This document shows, one piece after another, positions 8,323 through 15,657 of a DNA stretch of 61,962 nucleotides. The notes below the pieces were generated by a model, which saw only the letters and a program-made list of their open reading frames with translations, did not search any database and had not been told where the DNA came from. The stretch's first letter is position 1. The number at the start of each line of letters is the position of its first letter. The DNA comes from Eubacterium sp. (GTDB lineage Bacteria; Bacillota; Clostridia; Lachnospirales; Lachnospiraceae), in NCBI GenBank assembly GCA_017459945.1, contig JAFUBZ010000002.1:1-61962 (forward strand). Direction: 5' to 3'. The translations under genes and the position numbers were made by a program.

Positions 8323-8493
8323 ATGAGTAACGAAAACAAGAATCTGGAAATCAACGTTGTCTGCAACATGTGCACGACAAACTGCAATCTGACCGCCAAA
8401 TATGTCGACGGAAAACCATATGTATCTGGCAGCCGCTGCCCGCGCGGAGACAAGTTCGGGGAGGGAAAGCTGAAAAAAGCAGCAGAAGGATAA
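8323..8493 (+). CDS. Small Cys-rich protein resembling the DUF1667 N-terminus (56 aa)
   Basis: The reading frame starts at ATG 8323 behind GGGGGAA and ends at TAA 8491-8493, just before a terminator, so it is the last gene of the mgtC-ahcY transcript. The 56 residues contain VVCNMCTTNC (Cys14, Cys17, Cys21) and, after a short strand region, GSRCPRGDKFG (Cys39). This C-x2-C-x3-C...C-x-RG pattern is the one seen at the start of DUF1667-type proteins and of molybdopterin-oxidoreductase Fe4S4 domains, but the rest of those proteins is missing. It is therefore either a stand-alone mini iron-sulfur or zinc protein or the remnant of a longer gene. The balanced codon use and clean context favour a real small protein. 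Function unknown. Confidence 0.7.
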   Translation: MSNENKNLEINVVCNMCTTNCNLTAKYVDGKPYVSGSRCPRGDKFGEGKLKKAAEG

Positions 8494-8520
8494 AGACAAG
8501 TTGATCAATAAACACAACGT

Positions 8521-8560
8521 AAAAGGAATCCGACCAAAACGGCCGGATTCCTTTTTTCTT
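8521..8560 (+). terminator. Rho-independent terminator of the mgtC-ahcY operon
   Basis: An 11-bp stem, AAAGGAATCCG (8522-8532) with CGGATTCCTTT (8544-8554), followed by a T-run to 8560. It lies 28 bases after the 56-residue gene. Confidence 0.9.
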
Positions 8561-8589
8561 AATTCATGAAACAGAGAACTGTTCATCTT

Positions 8590-8700
8590 GTGCTCGAGGG
8601 TGCGGTCGTCCGGTGGACGACTCGGCGAAGCCGAAGCACGGACCGAGCCGGCAGGCGAGACCTTGCGGACGCGGTGTGCGCGCGACGCCCCTGTCTCTTT
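8590..8700. other. GC-rich island with several short hairpins
   Basis: About 110 bases of clearly higher GC than the surroundings, directly downstream of the flavin-reductase stop codon. It contains perfect short inverted repeats, GTCGTCC/GGACGAC around 8605-8621 and CGGC-GAA-GCCG around 8623-8633, and a GAGAC/GTCTC pair. Read on the minus strand it begins GAGACAGGGG, the same ten bases found in the palindromic element at 15549-15597. It has no convincing reading frame. It may be a structured 3' untranslated region, a terminator cluster or a decayed REP-like repeat. Confidence 0.35.
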
Positions 8701-8701
8701 T

Positions 8702-11650
8702 TTACAGCCCCATGTCCTCGATGTACTCCGCAATGGCTTCGCCTGCCATACGTCCGGAGTTAACCGCAAATCCCATGGAGTTACCGCAAAGGGTGAAGTT
8801 GTAGCTGTCGCCGTAGATGATATTGGAATCATTACCGCATGCATACAGACCCGGGATCGGCTCCTGATCGCCGCCCATTACTTCGCAGTACTTGTTGATG
8901 CGGACACCGCCGATGCTGCCGTAAGCCGCTACGAAGAACTTACCGCAGCGATATTTACCCTTACCATAGATCGGATGCAGGAAATCAGGATTCTTATGGA
9001 ACTTGCCGTCACGGCCTTCCTCACACATCTGGTTGTACTCATCAAAGGTCTCCTGCAGCTTATCAGCATCGATGCCGATCTTTTCTGCAAGTTCTTCAAT
9101 GGTATCTGCTTCGAAGTAGCCTTCATATCCTTCTGCAACAGCACGCTCAAATTCCGGTCCTACCGCAAAGAATGCTTCTTCCGGATGTACGATATCAAAG
9201 ATATCCGGTCCGTTCTGCTTATAGTAGTTGATGATTGCGTCATCCAGGATGCAGTAAGCATATTTACCCGGCTGCTGACGGATCGCGTTTCCGGTATAGG
9301 TCGTGTTGCCCATATACTGCTCGTTCATGAAACGGTCACCACGCTGGTTGATCATCAGGTTCGGCTGACGAAGCACTGCATCGAGCAGGAACCAGTTCAT
9401 GTTGTCTGCCAGCTGATAGATAATCTCAAGGTTTGCACCATAACGCTCTGCACCGACATCCCACATGCCCTGCAGGCCTTCGCCCTGGTGTGCCGGGATG
9501 CGGAATGGCCAGAAGTCTTTCCAGAGATTCAGGTCAAACTCATCACGCAGCATCTCTTCGTTGTTACCGAATCCGCCGGTTGCAACAACAACTGCCTTAC
9601 CGCGTGCTTCGATCTCGTTGCCGTCTTTGTCAACAGCGATCATTCCGACCACACGGCCGTCTTCAACGATCAGACTCTTCATGGATGTTTCCAGGCAGAT
9701 GGTCGTTCCCATCTCCTGTGCCTTTTCTGCCAGGATGCGCGCCATCGGGCCTGCTGCACGCGGGCCGATCACACCATTCTCCGGTTTTACGATATGCCAG
9801 GTTGCCGCAGACTCTTTGAAGTAACGGAATGCACCGGCAAATTCTACACCATAGTCTTCCAGCCAGGAAATGGTATCTGCAGACTTGTTAAAGTAGGTCT
9901 GAACCAGATCGGAATCTACCTGGAAATGGGTATAACGCATATGCTCATCGAGTGCTTCCTGCACTGTGATGTTATTAAACAGTTTCTTCTGGATATGCGT
10001 ATCGATTCCAAGCGGTCCCATACCCATGTTTGCTGCACCGCCGGTGGTGTTGGTCTTCTCAAAGATGATTGAGGTCAGGTTGTTTTCGCCTGCTGTTACT
10101 GCAGCTGCAAGACCTGCCGGGCCGCCGCCTGCGATGATGACATCTGCTTCCATTTTCTTCATAATCTTTCCTCCGCCAAGTAATTGATCCGTATTATTAA
10201 ACACTCTCGGTTTGGTAACCTTTTTCTTTTTGCCGCTGATCGCAGATACGCCTGCCTCAGCTGCCGCCTGACTGTTCTGTGCCGCTGCCATAAGCGCTGC
10301 ACTGGTACGGCGGATCCGTCTGGAAGCTTTCTTTGCTTCGCCCTTTCCGCCCGCTGCGGCTGCCCCGCCTGCTGCCAGCAATGCTGCTTCTCCTGCGCTT
10401 CCCGGTGCCGGTTTTGCCGATGCACGTGTCAGTTTTGCCGGAAGCTTCGGTACTCGTCCCGAGGTCTTGATGATCGCACCTTCCGGACATGCATCCATCC
10501 ATTCACCCGCTTTTACGCCGGCAAATGCATCCAGCATATGAACATAACCCGGTTTTCCTGTGATCGCATCTTTGACCGGGCAGGCTTCTATACAAAGACC
10601 GCATCCGGTACACTTCTTCGGATCGATGTAGATCGTCTGGAACGCTTCGCAGACATCATGCGCACATTTTTTGCGGATGTGTTCTTCAAATTCGCCTGCA
10701 AAGCTTGCCAATGCGCCAAGAACGAAATCCGAACCGGTCTGTCCCATCGTACACGGTGTCGAGATCGTCATTGCCTCGCCAATCTCCTGGATCATCGGAA
10801 GGAATTCCTTCTTTCCTTTTCCTTCTGTGATCTCTCTGACCATCGTATGCAGCTGGATCAGGCCTTCTCTGCAGAACGTACATTTGCCGCAGCTCTGCTT
10901 TCTGCCCTCTAACAGGATCTTCTCTGATTCATGTACCAGACAGCACGTGTTGTCATATACGGTAATGACACCGTTTCCAACCGGCGTTTCTTTTTCGATG
11001 ACCATCTCAGCAGCAGACGCTTCACACAATTTTGTACCGATTGCGATCGCCTGGATGTCATCTGTGATGCCTGCTTCTTTCAGAACATCTGCGAGCTTTG
11101 TTCCGTATGAAACCTTCCGGATCTGTCCTGTTACGGCTTCTTTGCCGTTTGATACCGGGCAGACTGCCAGGCAGGTTCCCGGCTCATAGGAATCCGTCAG
11201 AATCTCGGAAAGCGCATGTAATGTCTCAATGTGATGGAACGCACCGCCTCTGCTTTCTCTGCGGTTGATGATCCCGTATTTGATCTCTATGCCGCACTCT
11301 TTTGCCGCGTCGGAGATCTCTTCCCCAAGCGCTTCACAGCCTTCCGGCAGATACAGCCACTTCTCATCTGCATCAATGGCATGTGCCGCAATGCAGATAC
11401 CGTCGAGCACTTTTTCAGAATCGTCTTTGAGCAGTGCCAACAGCGCGCCGTTTCTGTCTGCGTTATTCAGGCCGCCTACCACTCGGATCGGATTGGTCTG
11501 CTGCGCTCTTTCAGCGATCACACGATCCCACTTGTCAGCAACCGGCTCTTTTTCCACGCCAAACTCGAGAAGACCGGTTTCTCTGATCATCGCGATCAGA
11601 TCTTCTGATCCGATGCCTTTTGCCTTGATATATCCGTTATATTCACGCAT
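8702..11650 (-). CDS. NuoF-like / ferredoxin / FAD-dependent reductase fusion protein (982 aa)
   Basis: Three modules in one cytoplasmic protein with no signal peptide. Residues 1-325 follow the 51-kDa NuoF fold, ending with its Fe4S4 site (Cys254, Cys257, Cys260, Cys300 in SCGKCTFCREG and STPCTMG). The FMN/NADH loop GRGGAGFPTG is replaced by unrelated residues (about 26-40), so nucleotide binding here is doubtful. Residues 338-395 are a ferredoxin-like domain (Cys347, 350, 353, 357 and a single Cys388, enough for one cluster). An Ala/Lys linker (400-496) leads to a fumarate-reductase/KstD-type flavoprotein (497-982) with ADVIIAGGGPAG, GDRFMNE and a C-terminal GN...GNSMGFAVNSGRMAGE. Residues that bind fumarate in FccA are missing. 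GGAGGTGA precedes the ATG. It overlaps its partner gene by 8 bases. A strong internal ribosome site precedes Met497. The physiological acceptor is unknown. Confidence 0.88.
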   Translation of the reverse strand: MREYNGYIKAKGIGSEDLIAMIRETGLLEFGVEKEPVADKWDRVIAERAQQTNPIRVVGGLNNADRNGALLALLKDDSEKVLDGICIAAHAIDADEKWLYLPEGCEALGEEISDAAKECGIEIKYGIINRRESRGGAFHHIETLHALSEILTDSYEPGTCLAVCPVSNGKEAVTGQIRKVSYGTKLADVLKEAGITDDIQAIAIGTKLCEASAAEMVIEKETPVGNGVITVYDNTCCLVHESEKILLEGRKQSCGKCTFCREGLIQLHTMVREITEGKGKKEFLPMIQEIGEAMTISTPCTMGQTGSDFVLGALASFAGEFEEHIRKKCAHDVCEAFQTIYIDPKKCTGCGLCIEACPVKDAITGKPGYVHMLDAFAGVKAGEWMDACPEGAIIKTSGRVPKLPAKLTRASAKPAPGSAGEAALLAAGGAAAAGGKGEAKKASRRIRRTSAALMAAAQNSQAAAEAGVSAISGKKKKVTKPRVFNNTDQLLGGGKIMKKMEADVIIAGGGPAGLAAAVTAGENNLTSIIFEKTNTTGGAANMGMGPLGIDTHIQKKLFNNITVQEALDEHMRYTHFQVDSDLVQTYFNKSADTISWLEDYGVEFAGAFRYFKESAATWHIVKPENGVIGPRAAGPMARILAEKAQEMGTTICLETSMKSLIVEDGRVVGMIAVDKDGNEIEARGKAVVVATGGFGNNEEMLRDEFDLNLWKDFWPFRIPAHQGEGLQGMWDVGAERYGANLEIIYQLADNMNWFLLDAVLRQPNLMINQRGDRFMNEQYMGNTTYTGNAIRQQPGKYAYCILDDAIINYYKQNGPDIFDIVHPEEAFFAVGPEFERAVAEGYEGYFEADTIEELAEKIGIDADKLQETFDEYNQMCEEGRDGKFHKNPDFLHPIYGKGKYRCGKFFVAAYGSIGGVRINKYCEVMGGDQEPIPGLYACGNDSNIIYGDSYNFTLCGNSMGFAVNSGRMAGEAIAEYIEDMGL
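10160..10176 (-). promoter_or_regulatory. Internal ribosome site and ATG at the start of the flavin-reductase module
   Basis: On the minus strand GGCGGAGGAAAG is followed by ATT and then ATG at 10162, in frame with the 982-residue protein (Met497). The spacing of 7 bases from GGAGG to ATG is ideal. Starting here would give a 486-residue free-standing flavoprotein that begins immediately before the FAD glycine loop. It is either a scar of a gene fusion or a site producing a second, shorter product. Confidence 0.5.
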
Positions 11651-13796
11651 TGACCGTCACCTCCTCTTCCGTTTTTTCTTCAGCTGCTTCTGTATTGGAA
11701 AACTCATTCCACAGCCGCGGAGGATGGATCTGCAGTCTCAGATCACACTGCAGGCATCTGCTTGCCTCGCCGCAAATGTCTGCATCGCAGATTCCAAAGT
11801 CAAACTGATTGAAGTTATCCTCTCTTTCTTCTGCCGTCTTAAGCACAGGCTGTTTGCGCTCCAGATAACCAAAGCCTTCTTCCTTGCCGATGCACGGATC
11901 CTTTACCTGCTCCGGAGCGAGCACTTCTGAAATGTCTCCGTCTCCGCCAAGGTAACGGTCGATCTCCTGTGCTGCCTTGCGGCCTGCCTCGATCGCCATG
12001 ATCACGGATTTCGTTCCGTAAACCACGTCGCCTGCTGCAAAGATGCCTTCTACGGAAGCTGCATTCGAACCTTCTTTGACCACGATGCTGTTCGCACGTC
12101 CGAGTTCCAGTCCCATATCGACGGTTCCCTGCGGACGCTGACCTGTTGCGAAGATAACGGTATCGCCTTCGATATGATGCTCAGAGCCTTCTTCCTTCTC
12201 GATCACTGCTCTGCGGTTTTCATCAAAGTAAAATGCCTCTACATTCATAAAATCTACGCCTGTTACATGATCGGTACCGGTAATGCGCTCAAAGGTCTGT
12301 GCCGGATGAACGAAGATGCCTTCTTCCTGTGCCTGCTCGATCTCTTCATCGTCTGCCGTCATGACATCTCTTGCTTCCAGGCAGGCAAGATGGATCTCTT
12401 CCGCACCCAGACGCTTTGCACTCCGTGCGCAGTCAAATGCAACATTACCGCCGCCAAGGACGATAACGCGCTTGCCCATACCGGTTTCCAATCCCATGGA
12501 TGCGTTCTGCAGAAAGTCGATGTTCAAAAGAACTTCCGGCAGATCACTGCCTTCCATCGGAAGACGGACGCCTTCATGTGAGCCGATCGTTAAGAGCACT
12601 GCGTCAAATTCTTTCAACAGGTCAACCGGCTTTTCTACACGGCAATTTGTCTCGATCTTAACGCCCTGTGCTTCGATAATACCGATTTCCTCATCTACGA
12701 TATTACGCGGCATTCTGTATGCCGGGATGCCGTACTGTGCCATGCCGCCGCACTTCGGAAGCGCTTCCTTCAGCGTAACATCATGGCCCTGCTTGCGCAG
12801 GTAATATGCTGCTGTCAGGCCGGCCGGGCCGCCGCCAACAACGCAAACCTTCTTGCCGGTATCCGGAAGCTGTTTGCCTTTTCCGCGCCAGTATTTGCCT
12901 GTGTCATGCTCTGCCGCGTAACGCTTGATATTGCGGATCGACATTGCTTCATTGACTTCTCTTCTCTTGCAGTCCAGCTCGCAGACATGATTGCAGATAT
13001 AACCAAGCACTTTCGGGAACGGTGCTTTCTCACGGATGACTGCAAGTGCAGCATCATAATCACCCTGTTTTACGAAACGGACATAACGCGGGACATCGGT
13101 GTGTGCCGGGCATGCCGCGCGGCACGGAACCGTCAGTTCCTCTTTGGTCTTTCCTGTCTCAGCTGCCTGCAGCTTGTCGCGGATCGAGCCTGTCGGGCAG
13201 ACCTCTGCACATGCGCCGCAGAACCGGCAGTCCTCATCTTTTAACAGCTTTCCGTGAACGGTTGCAACAAACGTCTCAAGATCTTCGCGTTTCGTATAAT
13301 CCAAAACACCGACACCACGGAGCTTCTTGCAGGCACGTACACATCTGCCGCAAAGCACGCAGCGGTTCATGTCATGGATCAGAAGCGGATTTCCTTCTTC
13401 CATTCTGGCACCCTTGATGCGCACACGCATACGGGATGCATTCGCGCCAACATACTGCATCAGCGTCTGAAGCTCACAGTTGCCATACTTCGGACAGGTC
13501 GAGCAATCCTCCGGATGTGCTGCCAGAAGCAGCTCAAGTGCAAGAACTCTGAGCTTGTCAACGCGTTCCGAACGGGTACGGATCACCATACCGTCTTTCG
13601 GTCTCAATGTACAGGAAGGAACCGGCTGCTCCTCTCCGTCCACTTCAACGATACACATCCGGCAGCTGCCGTTCTCCGGCAGATCCGGATGATAGCAAAG
13701 ATGGGGAATGTAGATCCCCGCCTGGAGTGCACTCTCCAGCACATTTTGGTCATCCGGCACCGTAAGCCGGACGCCATCAATCGTGATATTAGCCAT
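11643..13796 (-). CDS. NuoG-like iron-sulfur / GltD-like NAD(P)H oxidoreductase (717 aa)
   Basis: Probable electron-input subunit of a soluble redox complex. Residues 1-75 are a plant-type Fe2S2 ferredoxin (Cys34, 45, 48, 62). The NuoG ligand set H94-x3-C98-x2-C101-x5-C107 follows, then two Fe4S4 motifs (Cys146, 149, 152, 156 and 190, 193, 196, 200). From about residue 220 the protein is like the small subunit of glutamate synthase and NfnB: a Cys-rich N-terminal helix domain (CRAACPAH...CNHVCELDC), an FAD loop VCVVGGGPAG, and an NAD(P) loop VIVLGGGNVAFDCA. The C-terminus has another Cys cluster (CDADICGEASRCLQC). I start at ATG 13796, 6 bases after AAGGAG; upstream in-frame ATGs lack a site. 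The combination resembles NuoG-plus-NfnB subunits of electron-bifurcating complexes, but bifurcation itself is inference. Confidence 0.88.
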   Translation of the reverse strand: MANITIDGVRLTVPDDQNVLESALQAGIYIPHLCYHPDLPENGSCRMCIVEVDGEEQPVPSCTLRPKDGMVIRTRSERVDKLRVLALELLLAAHPEDCSTCPKYGNCELQTLMQYVGANASRMRVRIKGARMEEGNPLLIHDMNRCVLCGRCVRACKKLRGVGVLDYTKREDLETFVATVHGKLLKDEDCRFCGACAEVCPTGSIRDKLQAAETGKTKEELTVPCRAACPAHTDVPRYVRFVKQGDYDAALAVIREKAPFPKVLGYICNHVCELDCKRREVNEAMSIRNIKRYAAEHDTGKYWRGKGKQLPDTGKKVCVVGGGPAGLTAAYYLRKQGHDVTLKEALPKCGGMAQYGIPAYRMPRNIVDEEIGIIEAQGVKIETNCRVEKPVDLLKEFDAVLLTIGSHEGVRLPMEGSDLPEVLLNIDFLQNASMGLETGMGKRVIVLGGGNVAFDCARSAKRLGAEEIHLACLEARDVMTADDEEIEQAQEEGIFVHPAQTFERITGTDHVTGVDFMNVEAFYFDENRRAVIEKEEGSEHHIEGDTVIFATGQRPQGTVDMGLELGRANSIVVKEGSNAASVEGIFAAGDVVYGTKSVIMAIEAGRKAAQEIDRYLGGDGDISEVLAPEQVKDPCIGKEEGFGYLERKQPVLKTAEEREDNFNQFDFGICDADICGEASRCLQCDLRLQIHPPRLWNEFSNTEAAEEKTEEEVTVNA

Positions 13797-13852
13797 ATCC
13801 ATCTCCTTTTTGAACAATTGTCCTGTCATTCATCGATTGACAATAATCCCGT

Positions 13853-13881
13853 TATCATGATACCTTATTCCCAGTATATCA
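13853..13881 (-). promoter_or_regulatory. Extended -10 promoter and palindrome of the redox operon
   Basis: The minus strand carries TGATATACT (-10 box 13873-13878 with TG extension) about 75 bases upstream of the ATG at 13796. Just downstream, at 13853-13862, is the perfect palindrome TATCATGATA, placed where a repressor would block transcription initiation or early elongation. The divergent PucR-type gene makes autogenous or local control plausible. No good -35 box is seen. Confidence 0.4.
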
Positions 13882-13988
13882 CGTTTTATTCAACTTATCC
13901 TCAAACGTTCGTAGGATTTTATTACAAATATCATCATTTATCATTCAACATTTGTCTGATTAGTTTTGTGTAACCGGAGAGTGAAACC

Positions 13989-15236
13989 ATGGCACAGGAT
14001 ATCACCACAGAAAACATCACACTTTTGACACAGATCAATGCGCTGTATCAGAGCCTGTCCGAAGACGGTGGCATGCCCCGTCTGGCGCAGATGCTTGAAG
14101 ATTACCTCCATTATCCTGTATCTATCTGCGACATCAGTTATCAAATCATTGCCGTTTCGGATCAGATGAACCAGTTTCCTTTCGGCATCCAGCGTACACC
14201 CGGCGGACTTCTTCTAGACAGCAGCGAGATTGAGAGCTTAAGGCGCCTTCAGATTGAAGAAAAGATCTATGAGAACCGCCAGACGTTCCATGTCAATCCG
14301 GAGGATCATCCGGATACGACCTGGGCTTTTTGCGCGATCCGCATTCATCAGGTTCCAATGGGATATGTCGCCGTATGCCTGCCAAAGGAAATCCGGTTAA
14401 GCGATGACCAGATGAAACTGATCACGGCATTTTCTGATGTCTGTGCACTTGAGATGCAGCGCCAGGGACTTCCGGACAACCGGACTGGTCTGCCCTATGA
14501 GTCCTTTTTGATCGACCTTTTTGAAGGGCGGTTTACAGAGTCTGATACGATCACCGAGCGTTTGTCTATCCTTGGTCATACCCCGGGAGGATATTACTGT
14601 GTGATCGCGCTCGAATCCGCTACGCCGCTTGACAATCATCTTTTTCACCGTCGTCAGGTCATGGCACTCAGAGAACACTATCCGAAAAGTATGGCCGTTG
14701 TCTATAAAGACCGCATCCTGCTGTTGATCAATCAGGATCAGCCTGTATTACTCACGGATTCTTTTCTTCATCCGCTCCAGACCTTCTGCGCCCGCAATGA
14801 TATGATCGCAGGGATCAGCCAGCCGTTTGCGGATATCATCAAGATCAGTTCGTATTATCGCCAGGCGCTGCGCACACTGGAATTAAGCGACACATCCGAC
14901 CCATCCGCCAGACTGTACCACAGCACAGATGCCCTGCTGCCCTATCTGTTTGCAAACTGTGATTATTCCGGACTGCAGATCGGCATCCACCATCATATCT
15001 ATCAGATGATCGAACATGACAGGCAGTATCACACTGATTTTATCAAGACTCTCCGGACCTATCTTGACTATGACCGCAATGCTGCGCTGGCTGCCGCAAA
15101 GCTTCACATCCACAGGAGCACCTTCTTTTACCGCATCAAAAAAATAGAAGAGCTGCTGGACGTTTCCATCACAGACAGTCATCTTCTATTCTTATATGAG
15201 CTATCCTTTTATATTCTGGATTATCTGAGCCGGTGA
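13989..15236 (+). CDS. PucR/CdaR-type transcriptional regulator (415 aa)
   Basis: Cytoplasmic DNA-binding regulator. The last 60 residues form the PucR-type helix-turn-helix: RTYLDYDRNAALAAAKLHIH followed by RSTFFYRIKKIEELL. The N-terminal 160 residues look like a PAS/GAF-type sensor region, and the middle (about 170-330) like the GGDEF-related spacer of this family. It is transcribed divergently from the NuoG/NuoF-like redox operon across a 192-base gap, which suggests that it controls that operon in response to a small molecule. PucR relatives sense purine breakdown products, sugars acids or amino-acid states; the ligand here is unknown. Start ATG 13989 follows CCGGAGAG. Confidence 0.85.
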   Translation: MAQDITTENITLLTQINALYQSLSEDGGMPRLAQMLEDYLHYPVSICDISYQIIAVSDQMNQFPFGIQRTPGGLLLDSSEIESLRRLQIEEKIYENRQTFHVNPEDHPDTTWAFCAIRIHQVPMGYVAVCLPKEIRLSDDQMKLITAFSDVCALEMQRQGLPDNRTGLPYESFLIDLFEGRFTESDTITERLSILGHTPGGYYCVIALESATPLDNHLFHRRQVMALREHYPKSMAVVYKDRILLLINQDQPVLLTDSFLHPLQTFCARNDMIAGISQPFADIIKISSYYRQALRTLELSDTSDPSARLYHSTDALLPYLFANCDYSGLQIGIHHHIYQMIEHDRQYHTDFIKTLRTYLDYDRNAALAAAKLHIHRSTFFYRIKKIEELLDVSITDSHLLFLYELSFYILDYLSR

Positions 15237-15268
15237 TATGCAGTCCCTACAAACAGGGATTCTTGCCC

Positions 15269-15460
15269 TTATCCCTTTGTCTCTTCCTCTTCCTTCGCGC
15301 GTTTTTTCGCCATCGCTTCGAGGATCTTTTCCTTGCGCTCTAACGCGCCTTCACGTCTTGCTTTCTCATCTTCGACTACTGCATTGATAAAAAATGCTGC
15401 CGGAAGCGCTGCTGCAACGACTGCTGCCGCGCCTGCCAGGATCAATCTTCTGCTGATCAT
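15269..15460 (-). CDS. Small single-pass membrane protein (63 aa)
   Basis: A short protein with an N-terminal hydrophobic segment (about residues 5-27, LILAGAAAVVAAALPAAFFI) and a strongly charged Glu/Lys/Arg tail, predicted to be a single helix exposed on the cytoplasmic side. A clear GAGGAG site lies 7 bases before the ATG, which supports real translation. It stands alone, convergent with the PucR gene, and I do not recognise a family. Confidence 0.6.
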   Translation of the reverse strand: MISRRLILAGAAAVVAAALPAAFFINAVVEDEKARREGALERKEKILEAMAKKRAKEEEETKG

Positions 15461-15548
15461 AAAAACATCTCCTCTCTATAAACTTCCGTTTCGTTACACG
15501 ATATCTTATATGTTTTCTTTAATCATAAGGATAGCACAAAAGAAGCGA

Positions 15549-15597
15549 TTTGCAAATGGGGGAGACAGGGGACGGTTCTGTCTCCCCCCATTTGCAA
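15549..15597. repeat. REP-like palindromic element
   Basis: A near-perfect hairpin: TGCAAATGGGGGAGACAG (15551-15568) pairs with CTGTCTCCCCCCATTTGCA (15579-15597) with one extra base on the right arm, around a loop GGGACGGTT. The core GAGACAGGGGACGGTTCTGTCTC resembles palindromic repeats that I recall being scattered through many Clostridia genomes, often beside IS200-like transposases. No transposase is present here. It sits in the divergent gap between the 63-residue gene and the MFS gene, so it is not at a 3' end. Confidence 0.7.
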
Positions 15598-15657
15598 GTC
15601 GAAAAAAATAGTGGTATCATCTTATGAAACTGTATTTATAATAGAAAGGTTTTCAGC

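Noticed and set aside
8588..10072. Long open frame of about 494 codons on the plus strand
   Set aside because: It lies wholly opposite the flavin-reductase coding sequence, has Cys/Leu/Ile-rich composition typical of an antisense frame, and has no ribosome site or recognisable domain.
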